DNA from: Desulfobotulus alkaliphilus
GTDB lineage: Bacteria; Desulfobacterota; Desulfobacteria; Desulfobacterales; ASO4-4
DNA length: 46,426 nucleotides
Direction of reading: 5' to 3'
NCBI RefSeq assembly: GCF_007830435.1
Contig: NZ_VLLC01000009.1
Coordinates: forward strand, 1-46,426
A model generated the notes under the pieces. That model made no database searches. It worked only from the letters and a program-made list of their open reading frames with translations, and had not been told where the DNA came from. The position numbers and the translations under genes are program-made. Of the stretch, positions 6,247 through 15,100 are shown one piece after another; the first letter of the stretch is position 1; every line of letters begins with the position of its first letter.

Positions 6247-7734
6247 ATGATCAAGCTTCCTGAGCCCCTTGAGGAAAAATTTCAGATGCTTCTGGAAAAA
6301 GATGCCATTCCCCCAAGAGAAAGGCCGAATTATCTGAAATGGCTTCGCTCTTATCTGGATTTTTGCAAAAAAAAAGTCCTGTCCGATACAGATTCCCAAA
6401 GTATCCTTCCCTTTACGGAAAGACTGAAAGAGAAAAAAAAGACAGCCACACAGATCCATCAGGCAGAGCAGGCCGTAAAAATATACCATTCCGGTATATC
6501 CATGCCCCCACCTCCTGAACCTCCTGCCCGGCCTGCGGATTGCTCACCAGAAAATTCTGATTTCTCAGGAAAAAAGCCGCCTTTGGAGCAGGAAGCCCCT
6601 ACCCCCCTCTTCTCCCAAACAGAAATGAAGGTGAAAAAGCGTTTTATTCCAGACCAGCACCAGAACCCAGCCCCCCCAGCTCCGGCCAGCGCATCCCCTT
6701 CCTCAAGCCACCAGAATCAGGCCCATAAAGCCCCCTCTCCATGGGATCAGGCCCTTTTATCCCTGAGCAATGAAATCAAAGTACGGCAGTATTCTCCCAA
6801 AACCCTGAAAGCCTATACCCTCTGGGCTGAAAAGCTTCGCTACTTTACCCTCCATAAACCACCGGAAATGCTGGATGTGGAAGATGTGAAACGCTTTCTC
6901 ACCCACCTTGCCGTGGAAAGAAAGGTGGCGGCATCTTCCCAGAATCAGGCCTTCAATGCCCTGCTCTTCTTTTTTCGCCATGTGCTTCACAGGGAATTCG
7001 GGACGCTGGAGGGGGTGGTGCGGGTAAAAAGGAAACCTTATATTCCTGTGGTGCTTTCCAGAGAAGAGGTGTGGCGGGTCATAGAAAATTTAAAATATCC
7101 CTTTGATCTTATAGTAAAAATTCTTTATGGATGCGGACTGAGGCTTTCCGAATGCATGAAGCTGCGGATACAGGATTTTAATTTTGATACCATGATCCTC
7201 ACCATCCATGACGGGAAAGGGAAAAAAGACCGCACCGTTCCCATACCCCAAAAGCTGAAAAAAGAGCTGGAAAATCATCTGCATCTTGTTGTGGAAAAAC
7301 ATGAAAAGGATCTTGCCGCAGGCTATGCAGGGGTTTTTCTGCCTTCCGCCATTGAGCGCAAATACCCCGGTGCGGCAAAGGAGCTTGTCTGGCAGTGGTT
7401 TTTTCCGTCCAAAGAACTCACCCTTGTGCCGGATACGGGGGAGCTGCGAAGATACCACCTCCACGAAACCCATGTACAAAAGGCCATAAAGATGGCCGTA
7501 AGAAAGTCCAGGCTTTTGAAGCGCGCCTCTGCCCACACCTTCCGCCACACCTTTGCCAGTCATCTTCTGGCGGCCAATGTGGATTTGCGCACCATACAGG
7601 AACTTCTGGGGCACAGCGACATCCGCACCACCATGATCTACACCCACACAGTTGTTTCCACGACCATTAAAGAAAAGAAAAGCCCCCTGGATTTTGAGGA
7701 TAGGGAGCCGGTTCGGTCACTTACTCTGCATTGA
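6247..7734 (+). CDS. intI: Integron integrase IntI with a long N-terminal extension
   Basis: A tyrosine recombinase with the complete catalytic set: R299, H430-x2-R433, H456 and nucleophile Y465. Between the catalytic Arg and the HTFRHTFASHLL box it has the extra segment that marks IntI (VWQWFFPS at 381-388, RRYHLHETHVQKAI at 401-414, RASAHTFRH at 427-434). The enzyme recombines folded single-stranded attC with attI. At 495 residues it is ~150 longer than class 1 IntI: residues 1-85 look like an additional SAM-like DNA-binding domain (RPNYLKWLRSYLDFC), joined through a Pro-rich linker (86-165) to the usual core-binding domain (~168-255). It is divergent from the cassettes, with attI and candidate promoters in the 155-base gap. 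Its last 18 bases overlap the degraded hicB on the other strand. Base composition matches the backbone. Confidence 0.9.
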   Translation: MIKLPEPLEEKFQMLLEKDAIPPRERPNYLKWLRSYLDFCKKKVLSDTDSQSILPFTERLKEKKKTATQIHQAEQAVKIYHSGISMPPPPEPPARPADCSPENSDFSGKKPPLEQEAPTPLFSQTEMKVKKRFIPDQHQNPAPPAPASASPSSSHQNQAHKAPSPWDQALLSLSNEIKVRQYSPKTLKAYTLWAEKLRYFTLHKPPEMLDVEDVKRFLTHLAVERKVAASSQNQAFNALLFFFRHVLHREFGTLEGVVRVKRKPYIPVVLSREEVWRVIENLKYPFDLIVKILYGCGLRLSECMKLRIQDFNFDTMILTIHDGKGKKDRTVPIPQKLKKELENHLHLVVEKHEKDLAAGYAGVFLPSAIERKYPGAAKELVWQWFFPSKELTLVPDTGELRRYHLHETHVQKAIKMAVRKSRLLKRASAHTFRHTFASHLLAANVDLRTIQELLGHSDIRTTMIYTHTVVSTTIKEKKSPLDFEDREPVRSLTLH

Positions 7735-7940
7735 GATTTTCTGGATAGCGTCATCTGGAAGCCCTCGGAGAATGTCAGCCTTTCGGTCCTCTAAAATCAA
7801 TTCAATGGCCTGCCGTAAATTGTCTTTAGCGTCATCAATCGTTTCGCCCTGTCCATTACACCCGGCACCTCTGGACAGATCGCCCAGAAGCCACCTTCAG
7901 GTGCTGCTTCAATTATGGCTGTAAATTCTGCCTTCATCAT
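7717..7940 (-). pseudogene. hicB: HicB-type antitoxin, frameshifted, no hicA partner
   Basis: The start MMKAEFTAIIEAAPEGGFWA and the later stretch GQGETIDDAKDNLRQAIELI are clear HicB features but lie in different frames. One base appears to be missing between PEVPG and GQGE (about 7855-7865). With one base restored, a ~75-residue HicB-like protein ending in QKISMQSK would result, stopping at 7717-7719. The ATG has a good AGGAG site. No hicA is seen on either side. Either the gene is dead or there is a single-base sequencing error. Confidence 0.7.
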
Positions 7941-7995
7941 AATCTCCTGTCTTTTGATTGTGACCGAGTCAATACCGTTAACTTGAAACTTCAGC

Positions 7996-10596
7996 TTAAA
8001 CGCCCCCCCTCCGGTCCAGAAAAGCCACCACCCGCTGTTCCACGGCATCGGCCATGAGGGTGATGCGGGTATCCTCAGGCACCAGCCGGGAGGTATCCAG
8101 CACCCGAATCATGTCCTGCCATTTTTCCATTTCCGGCAGAAGCTCCGTCAGGCGGTTGGGGGCATTGAGGAACAAGGACTCCTTCAGTTCATTCCCCTCC
8201 CCTTCCGGAAACAGGGCCAGATAGAGCATATTCATCTCCACCAGCTCATTGAGGAAATGGGTTCCAAGGGATACATCGGGAATGAGATTTTCCCGCATGG
8301 TCACCACCTCACAGAGCACCCGCACCCGGTCAATTTCTGCAAAGTGGGTGGGAATACCCAGATCCGGACTGCTGGTTCCCCACCGGCCCGGCCCCATGAC
8401 CATGAGATTGCAGTTTTCCCTGTCCGTCAGGCGGTTGAGCCTGCCGATAATACGGGCCACCTCGTAACGTTCTTTTACGGGAAGCTCCCCGTAGAGGGAA
8501 GGAACCACATAAATGAAGCGGTCGATGGTCAGAATCCGGCTTTTTCCCACCACAGCCCCACGGGTTTCAAGGATCATATCCTTTGGTGCTATCTCCACCT
8601 CGGGCAGGGCCACCTCATCCACCCCTTCCACCTGCAGGGGCCTGCACTGTAAAAGGTTGATTCTGTAAGTTTCATCTTCCATGAAATTCATGGCAAACTC
8701 TATATCCACAGGATGTTCATAGGCTCTCTGCAGGGTCTCAAGAATTTCCTTCATATCCTCCACAAAGGGCGTCTGACTCAAAAGCCTGTCAAAGGTGACA
8801 ATCCAGTGCCTTGGTCCCTTGCCCAGCAGGCCGCCGCCAGCAGAGGAGGCCACCAGAGGCAGGGGGATATCCTTGTTTTTTGCTCCGACATCAGAAAAAT
8901 ATCCGGACCTGAGCTTGTTGGCCGCCAGATCCAGATAATCCATACGCTTCTGGGAGTATTCGCAGACCTCATCGAAATTGGATTCCGGCCTTCGGGAAGG
9001 GGCATTGAGGGCCACCACCCGTGTATAATCATCATCGGATCTGTCCACAGCCCGTGTTCCCAGACCAAAGACAAGGCGCATCACCCCGGCTTTGGGATCA
9101 ATCTCCCTGCTCCAGACATAGGGATTGTAGGAAAATCCAACACCTGCGGCATGGGGATAAAAGGTATCCTCCGCAGGCTGTCCGGAAACCCGCATGATCA
9201 GAAGGGCCATCTGCTCGTCTTTGTCCAGCAGCCCCCGCTGGTTACGGTATCGCAGGGCATTTTCACTCATGGTGCTGGCATAGACATGGCGGATGGCATT
9301 GAGCAGCATGTCAAGACGGGCTTCGCGGGAGCCCTGATTCACACAGAAGACACTGTCGTATTTTCCGGCAAAGGCATTGCCGTAGTTGTCTTCCAGCAGG
9401 GAGCTGGAACGCACGATATAGGGAGACTCACCGAAATAATCGATGAGTTTCATGAACTGTTCCATATGGTAATTGATGAAATGCCCCTGCCGGATACGGG
9501 TCTGGGCTTCGGCGATATCCGCAAGAAAGGTCTCGGGTCTCCGCTGTTTCTGGCGTATCCACCAGATGCCGTTTCTCACAAGAAAGGTGTGAAAGACATC
9601 GGAGCCGATGTAAAAGGAATCATGGGTTTCCAGCAGTTCATGGAAACGGGGGTTCTCTTTTTTTAAAATGGCCCTTGCCACCAGCACCCCCACGGCTTTC
9701 CCGCCAATGAAGCCGATACCCACCATGCGGTCCCGGATACTGAGAATATCCTCAAGACTCATATATTTCCGGATCAGCTCCAGCATGCGCTCATCTTTGG
9801 AAAGCATCTGCCGGGAAAGGCGCATGAAAAGGTTGGTCTCCTTTTCCTTCGGGCAAAGCCCTGCCCGGGATTCTGCCAGTATTCTTGGCACATCACTGAA
9901 AGATCTTCGCCAGAACCCCAGCCTTCTGTCCGCATGCAGCCCCGGCCAGCTGGCGGAAGCAAGGATTTCTGCAATCAGGGCACTGCGGGTGACGGGCGGA
10001 AAACTGTTTTCATCTTCCCACAGATGGATGGTGTTCATGGAAGAGGTGGAACGGTACTGCACCTTGACCGGCCGGATATAGAGCCTTTCATTATAACGGA
10101 AAATGTCCAGAAGATACTGGGTGGTTTCCGTGATGGGGTCCGTTGCAAAGGAGGAATGGGCATTGCGCTGCAGGGCAAAATAGGTAACGGTTTCCAGCTC
10201 ATAGAGCCTTGGGCAGGTAAGGACAAAAAAATTGCCCAGCATCTGGTCCGACTTCCAGGCTCCGGCCAGCCCGGAAAGGCAGTCAAAGACATAGGCGGCA
10301 CCGTATCCCGCCTCTTCAATCACCTGATGGAGCCGGGTGGCAAAGGTTTCAAAGCCCGTATGGGGATCAAAATAATGGACTTCCGCAGGGCTGTCTTCGG
10401 GCAGAAGGGGCGGGTGGGAGGCAAAACGAAAATAGATCAGCCGACGGTTCTGACCGGCTGCGGCCTCGGCAAAGGGAAGGACCAGTGCCTGATAATCTTC
10501 TATGCTGTCGATCTGCCAGACAATATTGTCTCCGGCCATGACGCCTTTAAAAACCTTGTCCAGTCCGGGAAGGCCGGAAGTGAAGGGAATGGGCAT
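7996..10596 (-). CDS. PEP/pyruvate-binding domain protein with N-terminal RecA/KaiC-like region
   Basis: An 866-residue cytoplasmic protein. Residues ~1-200 resemble a degraded RecA/KaiC-like ATPase domain (opens GLPGLDKVFKGVMAGDNIVW, but without a standard Walker A Lys). Residues ~290-680 are the ATP-grasp-type N-terminal domain of PEP synthase/pyruvate phosphate dikinase, shown by GGKAVGVLVARAIL, YIVRSSSLLEDNYGNAFAGK, DSVF and the end motif LLQCRPLQV. The usual phosphohistidine domain and the C-terminal PEP/pyruvate barrel are absent; instead a ~180-residue C-terminal region with VMGPGRWGTSSPDLG follows. It therefore cannot run the complete dikinase cycle and may transfer phosphate to another partner, a role I cannot specify. 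A monocistronic gene, convergent with intI. Confidence 0.75.
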   Translation of the reverse strand: MPIPFTSGLPGLDKVFKGVMAGDNIVWQIDSIEDYQALVLPFAEAAAGQNRRLIYFRFASHPPLLPEDSPAEVHYFDPHTGFETFATRLHQVIEEAGYGAAYVFDCLSGLAGAWKSDQMLGNFFVLTCPRLYELETVTYFALQRNAHSSFATDPITETTQYLLDIFRYNERLYIRPVKVQYRSTSSMNTIHLWEDENSFPPVTRSALIAEILASASWPGLHADRRLGFWRRSFSDVPRILAESRAGLCPKEKETNLFMRLSRQMLSKDERMLELIRKYMSLEDILSIRDRMVGIGFIGGKAVGVLVARAILKKENPRFHELLETHDSFYIGSDVFHTFLVRNGIWWIRQKQRRPETFLADIAEAQTRIRQGHFINYHMEQFMKLIDYFGESPYIVRSSSLLEDNYGNAFAGKYDSVFCVNQGSREARLDMLLNAIRHVYASTMSENALRYRNQRGLLDKDEQMALLIMRVSGQPAEDTFYPHAAGVGFSYNPYVWSREIDPKAGVMRLVFGLGTRAVDRSDDDYTRVVALNAPSRRPESNFDEVCEYSQKRMDYLDLAANKLRSGYFSDVGAKNKDIPLPLVASSAGGGLLGKGPRHWIVTFDRLLSQTPFVEDMKEILETLQRAYEHPVDIEFAMNFMEDETYRINLLQCRPLQVEGVDEVALPEVEIAPKDMILETRGAVVGKSRILTIDRFIYVVPSLYGELPVKERYEVARIIGRLNRLTDRENCNLMVMGPGRWGTSSPDLGIPTHFAEIDRVRVLCEVVTMRENLIPDVSLGTHFLNELVEMNMLYLALFPEGEGNELKESLFLNAPNRLTELLPEMEKWQDMIRVLDTSRLVPEDTRITLMADAVEQRVVAFLDRRGGV

Positions 10597-10731
10597 GGTG
10601 TCTCCTTATCTTATGGGCAAAAATGCACAGAGGGCACCTTTGACAGCGGACAGGGCCAGTTCCTGAAATCAGGTTGCTCAGAAACTGCTTTTGTTTCTTT
10701 TTGCAGGTGCGTCAGCATGTCGCATTGGTCA

Positions 10732-10760
10732 AAGCGGCTGGAAGCCGCTTCTCTTTTTTA
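10732..10760 (+). terminator. Hairpin followed by T-run
   Basis: AAGCGGC/GCCGCTT stem with a 5-base loop, followed by CTCTTTTTT on the plus strand. It lies in the 213-base gap between vapC and the PEP-binding gene, both on the minus strand. The T-run is on the wrong strand for them, so its use is unclear. Confidence 0.4.
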
Positions 10761-10809
10761 GAAAGCCGCACCGTGTTTTGGCCGTTCTGTCAGAAGGCAG
10801 GCCTTGAAA

Positions 10810-11199
10810 CTACCCGGAAGCTGCCATTTTTTTAACGAAATAGTTAACACCTTCAATATCTTTAAAATCAATATCCTGCGTCCATATGGTGCAGTCATAT
10901 TTTTTTGCCGTTGCAAGGATGATACTGTCTGCCATGGGAAGACTGTATTGTAAACTCAGCCTTGATGCTTCAATGGCCAGATCATGGGTAAGGTCAGCCA
11001 TACGGCCTTTTTGCATCGCTGCTACTGCTTGAAGGGCATTATTTTCCGTACTTTCACGCAGTACGACTTTAAAAACTTCATAAACGGTAATGACTGGTAC
11101 GATCAGAGCGTTTTCATCCTGAATGGGGACTGAAAAAGAGTCGGCATTGGGTCCGTCGGAAAAATATTCAAGCCAGGCAGATGAATCAATGATATTCAT
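10810..11199 (-). CDS. vapC: VapC-type PIN-domain toxin ribonuclease
   Basis: A 129-residue PIN domain. The acidic residues that bind Mg2+ are visible: D5 in MNIIDSSAWLE, the Glu of VYEVFK (~E43), the Asp of MADSIILATA (~D94) and the Asp pair of TQDIDF. VapC toxins cut RNA, often initiator tRNA or 23S rRNA, when freed from their antitoxin. The ATG overlaps the end of the upstream vapB by 4 bases (ATGA), the usual translational coupling. Length and organisation are normal, so the pair looks intact. Confidence 0.88.
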   Translation of the reverse strand: MNIIDSSAWLEYFSDGPNADSFSVPIQDENALIVPVITVYEVFKVVLRESTENNALQAVAAMQKGRMADLTHDLAIEASRLSLQYSLPMADSIILATAKKYDCTIWTQDIDFKDIEGVNYFVKKMAASG

Positions 11200-11402
11200 A
11201 CCCGGTCCCCCTCACGGGAAAATTCTGTGTTTATCCCCTTCAGAAAACCCCGCATTTCCGTCATATTGCGGTCAGGTATCAGTTCAATGCGATTATCATA
11301 CTCAACGATGCGCATCCTTTGGCCCGGTTTAAGTTTCAGTTTTTCTCTGATGGCCTTGGGTATAACGACTTGATACTTAGGTGATACAGTGACGGTTTGC
11401 AT
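11196..11402 (-). CDS. vapB: VapB-type antitoxin, AbrB/MazE fold
   Basis: A 68-residue protein opening with MQTVTVSPKYQVVIPKAIRE, the swapped-hairpin AbrB/MazE DNA-binding motif, followed by LKPGQRMRIVEYDNRIELIP. The C-terminal ~20 residues (RGFLKGINTEFSREGDRV) would wrap the VapC active site. It precedes vapC with a 4-base overlap. Such antitoxins normally repress their own promoter, which would lie in the ~90 bases between 11403 and 11492. Confidence 0.88.
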   Translation of the reverse strand: MQTVTVSPKYQVVIPKAIREKLKLKPGQRMRIVEYDNRIELIPDRNMTEMRGFLKGINTEFSREGDRV

Positions 11403-11492
11403 GGCGCCTCCCTATCGTTTATGTATTGGTTTTACGATAAGGGCATCGATTTCAGGTGTCAATATTAAAAAGAAATTCAGGTACAAAAACCA

Positions 11493-12089
11493 TCATCCCT
11501 GGTTTTTTCTGGTGCCGGACCGGGATGGTGCCAAAAGAACCATCATCACCTTTTCAATAAAGGATTCCACATCAAGGGATTTCGACACACAGGCCTCAGC
11601 ACCCATTTTCAAAAGGGTCTCTTCCGTATCTTTCTTTTCAAAGGCCGTCATGGCAAGCACCTTGATGCCGCTCAGCTCCTTTTTTTCTTTAATCATCTGA
11701 CAGACCTCAAATCCGTCTATACCGGGCATAAAGAGATCCAGAATAACAAGATCCGGCATCATCTCTGTCACTTTCACACCGGCCTCAAAGCCATTTTTTG
11801 CCGTTTCCGTCTCAATACCCATGCGGGAAAGCTTGGCCTGCAGGATTTTTACCATCTGGGGATCATCATCCACAATCAGTACCCTGTGAATGCCATCGTT
11901 ATTCTGGGGAAGCCTTCCCTCCCCCCCGAGAAGCCGCTCCACTTCTTCAGGGGAAATACGATAATGGCCTCCAGGGGTGACCATGGCTTTTACACTGCCG
12001 GATTTCACCCAGTTCCACATGGTGGACCGGCTGACACTGCAGAGGGCTGCTGCTTCGGGGACGCTGTAAAAGGGTTTGGATGGCTTCAT
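11493..12089 (-). CDS. Response regulator with N-terminal excisionase/MerR-like HTH
   Basis: A 198-residue protein of inverted design. Residues 1-55 are an excisionase-type HTH (FYSVPEAAALCSVSRSTMWNWVKSG, then TPGGHYRIS), and residues ~68-185 are a receiver domain with acidic pocket DDD (74-76), phospho-acceptor D118 (LVILDLFMPG), T148 and K170. It should bind DNA under phosphorylation control. It lies 91 bases downstream of the large hybrid kinase on the same strand, making that kinase the obvious partner, though the kinase also carries its own receiver. The HTH-first order differs from most response regulators, whose DNA-binding domain is C-terminal. Confidence 0.85.
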   Translation of the reverse strand: MKPSKPFYSVPEAAALCSVSRSTMWNWVKSGSVKAMVTPGGHYRISPEEVERLLGGEGRLPQNNDGIHRVLIVDDDPQMVKILQAKLSRMGIETETAKNGFEAGVKVTEMMPDLVILDLFMPGIDGFEVCQMIKEKKELSGIKVLAMTAFEKKDTEETLLKMGAEACVSKSLDVESFIEKVMMVLLAPSRSGTRKNQG

Positions 12090-12180
12090 AATTATTTAAA
12101 TACCTTTCTTTAAAAAACAAACATATTATACATGTTTGTCTTACCACACTTTTCACACAAAAATTATGATACTCCAAAAA

Positions 12181-15100
12181 TCATAAACTGCTGTGATTTT
12201 TTCTATCAAGAATTTCCCTTATTTTCACGGCAACTTCCGTATGTTTTGCAGGTTTTGTGATTATTCCTGCAAATCCCATGGATGATGGGTTTTCATCCTG
12301 AACCAGATCTGTTCTTCCAGTAAACATAATAAGGGGCAGATCCGGTCTGATATTTTTAATCCGGGCGCAGACTTCCTCCCCCCGCATATCCGGCATGGTC
12401 ATATCCGTAATCACCAGATCGCAGGCAAAGGAATCATTAAAAACAGCCTCCAGTGCCTCAGATACTCTGGTAAACATTGTTACCGTATAGCCCAGCAGCT
12501 CAAGCATGTGAGTAAGCATTCGGGCGATGGGTTCTTCATCATCCAGCACAAGGATGTGTTCACTCCCTTTGAGATCAGGGCTGGATAAAGAAAACTTTTC
12601 TTCTGGATCACTTTTTTCCATGCCCTGATTATCCATGATACAGGGAATGTACACTAAAAAATGCGTACCTTCTCCGGGCGTACTTTTTACATCTATGTGC
12701 CCGCCATGGGAGCAGACCATGGCATGCACAAGGGAAAGCCCCAGCCCCGTGCCCTTGTCCTTTCCCTTTGTTGTAAAATAAGGATCAAAGATCTTATCGA
12801 GAATGGAAGGATCAATGCCAGTCCCCGTATCCTTCACCCCTGCACAGGCATAAAACCCTTCGGGCAGTATGGGATGCTCATCCTCAGATAGATAAATTTC
12901 TTCGAGGGAAAGGGTCAGGATACCGCCATCCTTTTCCATGGCCTGGAAGGCATTGGCCACCAGATTGATAAAAACCCTGTGCATCTGGGTGGAATCTGCC
13001 CAGACAGGACGGCATGCAGCATCAATATGATTTCGAATACGGATGGTGCTGGGGATACTGGCCCTGGAAAAGTGCAGCACCTCCCTCAAAATGACCTGCA
13101 TATCCATGGATACTTTTTCTTCGGGAACATTCCGGCTAAAGGTGAGGATGTGTTTGACAAGGTCTCTGGCCCTACCCGATGCAATAAAAATTTCATTGAT
13201 GTAGTCCGTAAGCTGACTGTCCTCAGCCACCGCTTCCCTTATCAAACCCGCATAACCCATGAGCGGGAAAAGAATATTGTTCAGATCATGAGCTATTCCT
13301 CCGGCAAGGGAGCCGATGGCCTCCATTCTGTGGGCCTGATAAACCTGATACTCCCTCTGTAACTCTTCTGTTATGTCCGTGGATACACCCACAAAGGATA
13401 CAATGGTGCCGGTTTCATCCAGTATGGGTGTAATGGATGCCTGTTCCGTATAATTTTCTCCGGATTTTTTCCGGTTGTTGAAACGACCCTGCCAGGTTCT
13501 GCCGGAGCGCAGCACCTGCCACATTTTTCTGTAGTGGGAAGGCGGCATGCTTGGCGGATTGCCTGCAAGCATTCTGGGATGCATGCCCACCATTTCTGCG
13601 GCTGTATATCCAGTCACCCTTTCGATGGCAGAGTTCACGTACTGGATCCTTCCGTTGTTATCCGTGATCAGTATCATTTCAGCGGTCTGCTGCATGGCAG
13701 ATTCCAGCATCCGAAGTTCCTGATCCTTTTTTATCCTGTTACTCACATTTCGCATCTGTGCTATGACTACGGGGTTTTCATCATCAACGCCTTTCACCAC
13801 CATGGCATTATAATCAAACCAGGCATTGAAAAAGCTGTTGAATTGAATTTTTTTTGCATTGGTTCCTGTGTCAATAGCCTCTTTTACCGCACAGCCTTCG
13901 CAAGGAGCTGAACGTTGTATAAGCTCGTAGCATTTCATCCCCCTTACCTCTTCAGGGCTTTTACCGACAACACTTGCCCCTGCCCGGTTAATGGCCTGAA
14001 TGCTGAAGTCATTTTTAAAAAGAATCACCATATCGGATATGCCATCCAGCATGGTCTTCATCATCGTTTCCTGTCTTCTGAGATTTTTACGGATTTCCAC
14101 ATACTCATGGATATCCGTAATGACCCCTTCGATGGATACCACACGCCCGTTCTCTGCATAGACGCCAACGCCCCTTTCCAGTACCCAGCGCCACATGCCG
14201 TTTTTATGGAATATCCTGTATTCCTTCTCATAGGGCTGATTGTTCAGAAAAGATCTGGCAAGGGTTGCTTCCAGCTTTTTTTTGTCTTCCGGATGAATAA
14301 GCGCAGAAAAGGGAAGCCTGGCTTCTTCACTAAACACTTCTGCGGCATATCCGGTTAGCTGTTCACAGGTCCCTGTCACATGCTCCATGATCCAGCCGGA
14401 GGAGGCTGAGGATCTGAAAATCATGCCCGGAAAATAGTCGGCAATGTTCTGGAGAATGCGCCGTACCTCTATCCATTTTTCCTCTGTCCTTTTAAGCTTT
14501 ATAATATCATTACCCATATGGGCGAGTTCTCTGAGTATATCCCTGTCCTGTTCATCATAATCCGTATCCTTGTTTCCGGCACCGAAAAATCCCACAAGCT
14601 GTTTTTTTTCAAATAAGGGAAGCAAAATGACAGAATGAATCTCCTCGACACCAGGAAAAGCAGATAAGTCAGGGATGCTGTTTCGATTGCAGACCATTAC
14701 ATCCCCCTTTTCTCTGCATGAGGTAAAAAGCCGGGATGCACACAGGGCATCACTCTGATGAAGATTTTCATTATGAAAAAAACCATCAGGTCCATGGAGC
14801 ATGATTCCCTTCATAAGGCTGCTGTTTCTGGAACAGAAAAAGGCAAAACCGCTTTCCGTAATCTCCCCTGCGATTTCTATTATTTTTTGGATTATCCCGT
14901 GACTGGTGGTAAAATCTTTCAATTCACTGATGCGAAGCCTGGCTTCCAGCAGCATTTCCATGCGTTTTTCCGCTGTCACATCCCGAATGGTGCAGAGAAT
15001 CCCCGAAGCCTCCCCAGCCACATCCTTGATGGGGGCCTTTATAATATGGTACCAGCGCCGCCCGATATCACTCTGATAGGCTTTGCTGATGGTCATTGTT

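Noticed and set aside
8713-9666. Long open frame on the plus strand inside the PEP-binding gene
   Set aside because: It is antisense to a gene with clear protein motifs, has no ribosome site, and its length follows from codon bias on the other strand.
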